Assembly (NCBI GenBank): GCA_002350465.1
Contig: DEEW01000146.1
Span: 17,535-22,821 of the forward strand
Direction: 5' to 3'
Source of the DNA: Lachnospiraceae bacterium UBA2868
GTDB taxonomy: Bacteria > Bacillota_A > Clostridia > Lachnospirales > Lachnospiraceae
DNA: 5,287 nucleotides
Position numbers and translations under genes: made by a program. The notes under the pieces were generated by a model. That model was given only the letters and a program-made list of their open reading frames with translations. It was not told the origin of the DNA and did no database searches. This document shows positions 1 to 4,768 of the stretch, in pieces; positions within the stretch are counted from its first letter, which is position 1; every line of letters starts with the position of its first letter.

Positions 1-3
1 CAT
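1..3 (-). CDS. Possible start codon of a further leftward gene (edge partial)
   Basis: An ATG on the minus strand sits at the very edge of the window, 8 bases after the TAA stop (12-14) of the 574-aa membrane protein gene. A purine-rich SD-like sequence lies upstream of it, inside the last codons of that gene. The close spacing fits the other junctions of this leftward operon, so a fourth protein gene probably begins here. Nothing of its product can be seen, and the ATG could be fortuitous. Confidence 0.3.
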
Positions 4-11
4 AGAAAACT

Positions 12-1736
12 TTACACCACCTCCCTAAGACCTCCCAGTATGGGCATGACGCAGAACATTGCGTACATATATCTGAACTCCGAATAAACCGGTGATGATA
101 CAAGAAGCGATAATACGATAGCAAGTATTGTGACGCTTGCAACTATTCCGGTCCGGCATTTTCGCGATACATATCCTGCAAAGTAAGTAAGTACGATCCA
201 GACGTGAAGCCCTATGGAAGTGAATATCTGTAAAATTCTGTTGTTATAAAACAACCACAGGTATTCATCCATAAAATGAAGCATTGACGGGCTGTTGACC
301 GTTCTTGTTATTCCGTAATCGTTTTGTTCAATATCCCAATACCAGATCCAGTAACTGTATCCCGAATTCCAGTAACCGCATGTGCTGTCAACCCATGCGA
401 TCACAACGGTCAGGGGATTGTGTATCACCGTTCTTAAGTACAGCTTTGCAAAATCCCCCATATGGGTGGAGAGATATTCCTGATTTCCGTAGTCTCTTAT
501 CATGTTTTTGACAGGATCGGAAATATCAGGATTGTAATTGTCTTTGATGGCGGAAACATCGATTATTTTCGAAAGAAACTGCATATCTTCATCGGACATC
601 CTGCCATCTTCGGCAATAACTCTCGATATCTGCTGGAGGGGTATGCTCAGGGATTCGACGGTATCGGGCTGTGTTACGCTAAATGCCTTCAGGACAGGAT
701 GCTTAAGCACAAGGGCCGACACAATGACACAGATCATTACAGCCATTAACTTCTTTTGCTTTCGGGCAACTATCAGGACTGCGGCAAATACAAAAACATA
801 GGCGAACAATCCGTTGCTTCTGATAAGGCATATGATAAGCGAGGATATCGCAAAACCCGTATAGTTTACGGCAGAATTACCGATACTGTTCGAAAGCCTT
901 ACGAAGAAAAGGATCATAAGAGTGACAAAAGCCCCGAACAGAACGTCTTTCCACAGGGTCACCGAATACATGATGTGAAAGGGCATAACAGCATACCAGA
1001 CTGTTGCAGCAAAGCAGGACCACCGGGGGAACCCGAGCACTGCCATATTATATACAACAAATGCAAATGTAGCTGCCATTACGATTATCTGGAACAGAAT
1101 ATAGGATGCCACAGCCCCGTTTATGCTGCCTGATGCCGCCAAAAAGCATCGTATGAAAATCCCCAGCATCTGAGTGTGATAAAAAGGCTGATGATTCGAA
1201 TATTCATGTGTCATAAGCTGGCGCACCTGATCAATGGAATCAACTGATAATAAACCTGGAAAGTAGCAGCCGACCCAGACCGGAATGTAAACCAGCAGTA
1301 TCACCCCAAAAGGGATCAGGAAAAACAGGAAGTTTTTTTGAGGTAAATCCGCTCGGTGCGGGATGGGGTTACGATAGGAGAAAATCACATAATTCAGTAT
1401 ATTTTGAACACTGACAAAGGATCCTGCCATAATCACCATAATATAGACAAACTGACAGAACCTTACAAACAGGGGAGTTCTGACATCAAGTGATACAGGA
1501 TGAAGCCATATGCCATAGTTGGCGAGGGTAACAAAGACGGCAACTACAAATGAAGCAGCCACTGTCAGCCGATAGGATCTGCTCCTGCGGTCAATATCCG
1601 CAGTGCGGTTTTGGTACAGACAGTACAGGGCAAAGACAGCTGCCAGAAGGTAGGGACCGAAATATGCCCTGCTGTCAACAAGCATCAGAGCACAGAGCAG
1701 TATTAATACAATGCCTGTATAGTATGATTTTTTCAA
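12..1736 (-). CDS. DUF6020-like polytopic membrane protein, possible GT-C-type glycosyltransferase
   Basis: This 574-aa protein is hydrophobic almost throughout, with about a dozen likely membrane helices. Visible motifs are FPG (159-161), followed in the loop after the 136-158 helix by SVDSIDQ (164-170) and NHQPFYHT (181-188); then WKD (262-264), RSNG (306-309), IPLQQISRVI (365-374) and SEFRYMYA (552-559). An acidic first large loop, an Arg-Asn-Gly segment, an amphipathic Pro-x-Gln-Gln segment and a late Arg-Tyr helix are what I associate with the uncharacterised DUF6020 family. The arrangement recalls GT-C enzymes, which move sugars from polyprenyl-phosphate carriers on the outer membrane face. 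That activity is inference. The start is TTG, chosen because AAAGGAA lies 7 bases upstream and the N-terminus (Lys-Lys, then a hydrophobic helix) is sensible. It follows the 539-aa gene by 17 bases, so it is probably translated from the same operon mRNA. The family call is from memory of motifs. Confidence 0.78.
   Translation of the reverse strand: MKKSYYTGIVLILLCALMLVDSRAYFGPYLLAAVFALYCLYQNRTADIDRRSRSYRLTVAASFVVAVFVTLANYGIWLHPVSLDVRTPLFVRFCQFVYIMVIMAGSFVSVQNILNYVIFSYRNPIPHRADLPQKNFLFFLIPFGVILLVYIPVWVGCYFPGLLSVDSIDQVRQLMTHEYSNHQPFYHTQMLGIFIRCFLAASGSINGAVASYILFQIIVMAATFAFVVYNMAVLGFPRWSCFAATVWYAVMPFHIMYSVTLWKDVLFGAFVTLMILFFVRLSNSIGNSAVNYTGFAISSLIICLIRSNGLFAYVFVFAAVLIVARKQKKLMAVMICVIVSALVLKHPVLKAFSVTQPDTVESLSIPLQQISRVIAEDGRMSDEDMQFLSKIIDVSAIKDNYNPDISDPVKNMIRDYGNQEYLSTHMGDFAKLYLRTVIHNPLTVVIAWVDSTCGYWNSGYSYWIWYWDIEQNDYGITRTVNSPSMLHFMDEYLWLFYNNRILQIFTSIGLHVWIVLTYFAGYVSRKCRTGIVASVTILAIVLSLLVSSPVYSEFRYMYAMFCVMPILGGLREVV
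17..24 (-). promoter_or_regulatory. Possible ribosome binding site GGAGGTGG for the next gene
   Basis: The minus strand reads GGAGGTGG here. It is the best anti-SD match near the left edge, and it lies inside the codons for the final Glu-Val-Val of the 574-aa protein. The distance to the ATG at the edge is 13 bases from its last base, longer than usual, so its role is uncertain. Confidence 0.3.
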
Positions 1737-1743
1737 GAGAAAA

Positions 1744-1750
1744 TTCCTTT
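1744..1750 (-). promoter_or_regulatory. Ribosome binding site AAAGGAA that fixes a TTG start
   Basis: The minus strand reads AAAGGAA, 7 bases before the TTG at 1736-1734. It falls entirely inside the 17-base gap after the upstream stop codon (TAA, 1756-1754). The SD and its spacing support the unusual TTG initiation codon over any later in-frame ATG. Confidence 0.7.
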
Positions 1751-1753
1751 CAG

Positions 1754-3373
1754 TTAAAATACAGGTTCGAGGTTATCGAATATGTTACGGTCAAATACCC
1801 AGATATATATGTTGTCCTGGAACTTGATCTCATCGACCTTGTGGGCGCCGAGAGTATCGGATGCGTATTCGATATCGTTTGAGTCAACAACAACAAAATA
1901 GCGCTCAACTCCCGGGACATCTTCGTATCCCGAGGGCTCCGACTGGTATTTTCTGACTTCGTAACTTCCATCCGGATATATGAAAATCGGGCTGACTGTA
2001 ATCTCCCCGTCACTTAAGACGTTTGCGGAATTGGTTGAGTTCCAGAACGATGATGCGTAGCCACGGGTAAGTCCGTTGGCTTTGTATATTTCTATCAACT
2101 GATCGGTTTCGTTGGTGTTAATTGCCGAAGGAAGGTTCTTAACGGAAAGCATGCACAAAAGTGCGCATACGGCAAACACCGGAATTAACGGCATAAACCA
2201 GCGCACGTTCCGACGGGATTTTATCATATACAGAGTATACAGAAGAGTTGTCATCACAGCGGCGCACACAAGCCCGGCAAGTCGCCAGTTTGATACGAGA
2301 GCATAGCTTACCGAGTAAGTCAGCATAGTCGTTGCAAACATGAGCCAGTAGTAAAGTATGGTAAGACGCAGCATGCGGCTTTCGATTTTCCTGTATGAGA
2401 TCAGGGCGAAGATGGGGACGATCAGTATAACAAGAGCCATGAAATACATCCCGAGTATTCTGATACCGTCGAAAGTCATCATCTGAACGTCTCCGGTAGA
2501 ATCACCTGTCAGCACTTTGATCCATTCGAGAAGGAAGGGACTCTGTTTCCAGACCCAGCCGTCGGCAGGCAGAATGGCGGTAATGGAATTCTCATATTCG
2601 CTGCTTGCGAAAAAGATCATTTTGATAATATATCCCGCAAGCCCGCCTGCGGCAAAAATCGCTACGGTATGAATAAGGGAACGGTCGCCGGAGTATGTGA
2701 TGGGGCGTTTGTCGATGAAGCGTTCCAATATAATGCACCCGACAAAAGGAGCGAAATATAGGATCAGGGTTGCCATTCCGTTTGTGCAGCACAGCATTAG
2801 CCATATGGCAATAATGACCGTATATATTTTAGCTTTTTTTGATGCTCCGCCGCCGGCAGTATCTTCGAAAAGAGTGGATTTTTTCAGAAAACAAAAAGAG
2901 ATACACATAAACACTATAACAAGACTGTAGTGAATAATGTGTCCGTAAAAAATCATCCGTGTGACCTGTGAAGCACACATGAATATAACCGTAAGTCCGG
3001 AAAGTGTAAGTGCTTCCCAAACAGAACAGTCACAAGCCTTAAAGAATATAAAAAGTGATGCCGCAAATATAAAGAGAAAAACAGTCATTCCCAACTGATG
3101 GGAAAAATAGGACAATCCGAAGATCTTTACTATAGGTATCATGATGGGGATACCGGAAAAAGGCAGGAAATATGCATACCAGTAATCGGGGCTGCAGTAT
3201 TTTCCGCTTCTTACAGCCGCATCCGCCCACAGGATCGTATCGGTAAAGTCGGCGTTGAATTCTCCGCGGCACCTTTTGTACAAATAGAATAATACGACAA
3301 GGATGCTTAGTACAAATACAGCGGCTCCGATAACGGAGCCGATGATTTTTTTGTGTTTTTCAAGTAAGTTCAT
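1754..3373 (-). CDS. Polytopic membrane protein with C-terminal soluble domain, GT-C-like, function unknown
   Basis: This 539-aa protein begins with a short basic segment and a membrane helix (about 10-32). A loop rich in acidic and aromatic residues follows (40-72), including ADFTDTILWADA and a DYWYAYF stretch. About ten further helices run to about residue 410. The last ~125 residues (415-539) are hydrophilic, with YKANGLTRGYASSFWNSTN, a short beta-rich stretch, and YFVVVDSND near the end. An N-terminal Asp-containing outer loop, a polytopic core and a C-terminal extracytoplasmic domain is the layout of ArnT/PMT-like GT-C glycosyltransferases. I also associate the 'GYA..FWN' segment with uncharacterised Firmicute envelope membrane proteins. 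No catalytic assignment is possible by eye. The start is ATG with AGAAGG upstream, overlapping the stop of the 82-aa peptide gene 16 bases away. It is probably co-transcribed with that gene and with the 574-aa membrane protein. Confidence 0.75.
   Translation of the reverse strand: MNLLEKHKKIIGSVIGAAVFVLSILVVLFYLYKRCRGEFNADFTDTILWADAAVRSGKYCSPDYWYAYFLPFSGIPIMIPIVKIFGLSYFSHQLGMTVFLFIFAASLFIFFKACDCSVWEALTLSGLTVIFMCASQVTRMIFYGHIIHYSLVIVFMCISFCFLKKSTLFEDTAGGGASKKAKIYTVIIAIWLMLCCTNGMATLILYFAPFVGCIILERFIDKRPITYSGDRSLIHTVAIFAAGGLAGYIIKMIFFASSEYENSITAILPADGWVWKQSPFLLEWIKVLTGDSTGDVQMMTFDGIRILGMYFMALVILIVPIFALISYRKIESRMLRLTILYYWLMFATTMLTYSVSYALVSNWRLAGLVCAAVMTTLLYTLYMIKSRRNVRWFMPLIPVFAVCALLCMLSVKNLPSAINTNETDQLIEIYKANGLTRGYASSFWNSTNSANVLSDGEITVSPIFIYPDGSYEVRKYQSEPSGYEDVPGVERYFVVVDSNDIEYASDTLGAHKVDEIKFQDNIYIWVFDRNIFDNLEPVF
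3322..3352 (+). terminator. Terminator-like hairpin inside and antisense to the 539-aa gene
   Basis: On the plus strand CGGCTCCG (3322-3329), an ATAA loop and CGGAGCCG (3334-3341) form a perfect 8-bp GC-rich stem. After four bases comes a run of seven T (3346-3352). This has the form of an intrinsic terminator for rightward transcription, yet no rightward gene precedes it. It lies over codons 11-17 of the leftward 539-aa gene (Gly-Ser-Val-Ile-Gly-Ala). It may stop antisense transcription, fold in the sense mRNA near the start codon, or be a chance product of helix-coding codons. Confidence 0.3.
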
Positions 3374-3385
3374 TTTGTATCTTTG

Positions 3386-3391
3386 CCTTCT
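3386..3391 (-). promoter_or_regulatory. Ribosome binding site AGAAGG overlapping the upstream stop codon
   Basis: The minus strand reads AGAAGG, 12 bases before the ATG of the 539-aa gene. Its 3' part runs out of the TAG stop (3392-3390) of the 82-aa peptide gene. The overlap suggests that ribosomes finishing the peptide help load the next cistron. The spacing is somewhat long. Confidence 0.5.
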
Positions 3392-3638
3392 AGCACTTTA
3401 CAATCGTGGAATCGTAGCTTGCGGTGGTTAATGTACTTGCAGCGGGTTTTGCCATTTCAAAAGTTTTATGGCATGCAGGACACGTCAGGGTTTTCCTGTA
3501 GCCTGTAACCCGGAAAGTCTCACCGCATTTTGGACATCTCACCTGTATGGTATCTTCTTCCTGCACTCCGCCGGATATTTCCGAAAGAGCATCTTCGTTA
3601 AGTGACATTGCATTGTCTTTGTTGCTGAAATCAACCAT
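3390..3638 (-). CDS. Double-glycine-leader peptide with a four-cysteine zinc ribbon (82 aa)
   Basis: The protein starts at an ATG with a strong AAGGAGG site 8 bases upstream. Residues 1-24 look like a bacteriocin-type leader ending ALSEISGG, with hydrophobic residues at -4 (Ile21), -7 (Leu18) and -12 (Leu13) before Gly23-Gly24. Such leaders are normally cut after GG by C39-peptidase ABC transporters. The predicted 58-residue core is acidic at first, then carries CPKC (35-38) and CPAC (53-56) with 14 residues between, resembling MJ0042-type zinc ribbons. A Ser/Thr/Ala tail ends in a lone Cys82. A zinc ribbon behind an export leader is unusual: the core could be an exported metal-binding or disulfide peptide, or the GG could be fortuitous in a small cytosolic protein. 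It lies 26 bases after tRNA-Ala and 16 before the 539-aa membrane gene, so it is apparently first in that operon. No exporter gene is seen. Confidence 0.75.
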   Translation of the reverse strand: MVDFSNKDNAMSLNEDALSEISGGVQEEDTIQVRCPKCGETFRVTGYRKTLTCPACHKTFEMAKPAASTLTTASYDSTIVKC

Positions 3639-3646
3639 TGTGTGTT

Positions 3647-3653
3647 CCTCCTT
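3647..3653 (-). promoter_or_regulatory. Strong ribosome binding site AAGGAGG of the 82-aa peptide gene
   Basis: The minus strand reads AAGGAGG, 8 bases before the ATG at 3638-3636. This near-perfect anti-SD match decides the start and rules out the longer in-frame reading that would run back through the tRNA gene. It is the strongest SD in the window, suggesting high peptide output. Confidence 0.85.
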
Positions 3654-3664
3654 ATTACAGTAAA

Positions 3665-3737
3665 TGGAGCATACGGGGTTCGAACCCGTGGCCTCAACGT
3701 TGCGAACGTTGCGCGCTCCCAGCTGCGCTAATGCCCC
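3665..3737 (-). tRNA. tRNA-Ala (anticodon CGC)
   Basis: On the minus strand the 73 bases fold into a complete cloverleaf. The acceptor arms GGGGCAT and ATGCTCC pair with discriminator A. The D stem is GCGC/GCGC with GG in its loop. The anticodon stem is CAACG/CGTTG with loop TTCGCAA, and the T stem is ACGGG/CCCGT with loop TTCGAAC. The anticodon CGC (plus-strand 3702-3704) reads GCG, and the acceptor carries the G3-U70 wobble pair that identifies alanine tRNAs. CCA is not encoded, so maturation needs RNase Z-type 3' cleavage and CCA addition. No terminator follows: the SD of the 82-aa peptide gene begins 11 bases after the tRNA's 3' end. Confidence 0.95.
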
Positions 3738-3754
3738 TCCCGAATTACTTATAT

Positions 3755-3763
3755 ATAATACCA
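3755..3763 (-). promoter_or_regulatory. Extended -10 promoter (TGG-TATTAT) for the tRNA/peptide operon
   Basis: The minus strand reads TGGTATTAT, an extended -10 (TGn plus a TATAAT-like hexamer), 17 bases before the first base of tRNA-Ala. No good -35 lies at 16-18 bases; a TTGTTT (3783-3788) is 22 bases away, too far for a standard sigma-A promoter. It is the only promoter candidate I see upstream of the leftward genes. Confidence 0.5.
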
Positions 3764-3821
3764 TAAATGGCAGTGGCTGGGAAAACAAATTATTCATTTA
3801 CACGGAAGTTTCGGGGATTTG

Positions 3822-3830
3822 TGTTATAAT
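3822..3830 (+). promoter_or_regulatory. Extended -10 promoter (TGT-TATAAT) for the YitT gene
   Basis: The plus strand has a consensus TATAAT (3825-3830) preceded by TGT, giving an extended -10. A TTTACA at 3797-3802 is 22 bases upstream, too far to be a standard -35. Transcription would start near 3836-3838, at or just before the first candidate ATG (3838). Initiation there would be leaderless, whereas the ATG at 3871 would have a short leader. Confidence 0.6.
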
Positions 3831-3837
3831 ACATTCC

Positions 3838-4710
3838 ATGAATATGTTTCACGAGAAAAAAGAACTTAATATGGCATTCAGGATCGGCGTGATCGTTGTT
3901 GCGACGGTCATTTTTGCGCTTAATATCAACTCATTCGTTCATACGGCGGGGCTGATACCGGGTGGCGCTACGGGACTGACACTTCTAATACAGGAGATAT
4001 TGCTTCGCTTCCTAAATATTTCCGTGCCGTTTACCCCGATAAACGTACTTCTGAATGCAATTCCCGTATATATCGGATTTCGTTATATCGGCAGGAAATT
4101 TACGATACTGTCCGTTGTTGTGATAGTTCTTTCGAGTGTATTTACCGATCTTTTTCCGCCGTATGCATTGACAAACGACATTCTTCTCTTAAGCATATTC
4201 GGAGGGATAATCAACGGAATCGCGATAAGTATGTGTCTTATGGCGGATGCAACAAGCGGAGGGACTGATTTTATATCCATTTATCTGTCGGAAAAAAGAG
4301 GTATCGACTCTTTCAACATTATACTCGGATTTAATGCCGTGATCCTCTGTGTGGCAGGAGCCCTTTTTTCGTGGGACAAGGCTCTTTACTCGATCATATT
4401 CCAGTACGCGTCAACAACGACTATCAGACTGTTATACAGAAAATACCAGCAGACTACACTGTTTATCGTCACAACCAAATACGAAGAGGTTTCAAACGTC
4501 ATATTTGAGCTCACCCATCATGGTGCTACGATAATCGAAGGGGAGGGCTCATACGAGCATAATGACAAAAAGGTTGTGTTCTCCGTAGTTGCCAGCAACG
4601 AAGTCGGAAAAGTTGTAGCCGCGGTCAAAGATGAAGATCCCAAGGCATTTGTTAATATAATCAAGACCGAACGGGTAAGGGGGAAGTTTCATCAAGAGAG
4701 GGTGGATTAG
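3838..4710 (+). CDS. YitT-family membrane protein with C-terminal DUF2179 domain
   Basis: This 290-aa protein matches the YitT family (often ~280 aa), membrane proteins of unknown substrate. About five to six hydrophobic segments span residues 14-180. They carry the family GGATG turn (42-46) after the first helix, NAIPVYIGFRYIGRKF (73-88) and DATSGGTDFIS (137-147). Residues ~206-286 form the soluble DUF2179 domain, with HHGATIIEGEGSY (227-239) and DPKAFV (267-272). The start is uncertain: ATGs at 3838, 3844 and 3871 (residues 1, 3 and 12) are in frame and none has a good SD. I chose 3838 because it leaves a polar N-terminus before helix 1, as in relatives, although it lies almost on the predicted transcription start. 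Reading further upstream only translates the antisense of the tRNA gene. The next gene begins 58 bases downstream, with no terminator seen between. Confidence 0.9.
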   Translation: MNMFHEKKELNMAFRIGVIVVATVIFALNINSFVHTAGLIPGGATGLTLLIQEILLRFLNISVPFTPINVLLNAIPVYIGFRYIGRKFTILSVVVIVLSSVFTDLFPPYALTNDILLLSIFGGIINGIAISMCLMADATSGGTDFISIYLSEKRGIDSFNIILGFNAVILCVAGALFSWDKALYSIIFQYASTTTIRLLYRKYQQTTLFIVTTKYEEVSNVIFELTHHGATIIEGEGSYEHNDKKVVFSVVASNEVGKVVAAVKDEDPKAFVNIIKTERVRGKFHQERVD

Positions 4711-4768
4711 CGGTGTTGTTATGACCGTTTCGGGAAGAAGCATGACAAAAATGAGAACTGTTTAAGTG

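Larger units (their letters stand above)
3738..3837. other. Divergent intergenic region between tRNA-Ala and the YitT gene
   Basis: This ~100-base gap separates the leftward tRNA/peptide unit from the rightward YitT unit and carries one promoter for each direction. I see no convincing operator palindrome, riboswitch or terminator. A short ACAC...GTGT inverted pair (3800-3803 and 3821-3824) flanks the rightward spacer, but it is too weak to call. Confidence 0.6.

Noticed and set aside
305..1133. Several overlapping rightward frames opposite the 574-aa gene
   Set aside because: They are composition shadows of the leftward membrane-protein gene: no SD, low-complexity or His/Cys/Arg-rich translations, and no recognisable domain.
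3655..3663. Small palindrome TTACAGTAA between tRNA and peptide gene as a terminator or operator
   Set aside because: It is four bases per arm, AT-rich, with no T tract. It is too short to end transcription, and nothing supports an operator.
3665..3737. tRNA-Ala as an integration site for a mobile island
   Set aside because: tRNA 3' ends are common attachment sites, but I saw no integrase and no repeat of the tRNA 3' end elsewhere in the window.
3639..3797. In-frame N-terminal extension of the 82-aa peptide (a 135-aa reading from 3797)
   Set aside because: It translates the tRNA-Ala gene, giving the familiar spurious stretch ALAQLGARNVRNVEATGSNP. The strong SD is immediately before 3638, so the real start is there.
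3797..3830. TTTACA (3797-3802) as the -35 of the YitT promoter
   Set aside because: The spacer to TATAAT is 22 bases, outside the usual 16-18. The extended -10 explains the promoter without it.
3664..3837. In-frame N-terminal extension of the YitT protein (a 348-aa reading from 3664)
   Set aside because: It reads the antisense of the tRNA (EHTGFEPVASTL, a well-known artefact) and crosses the promoter. YitT proteins are about 280 aa.
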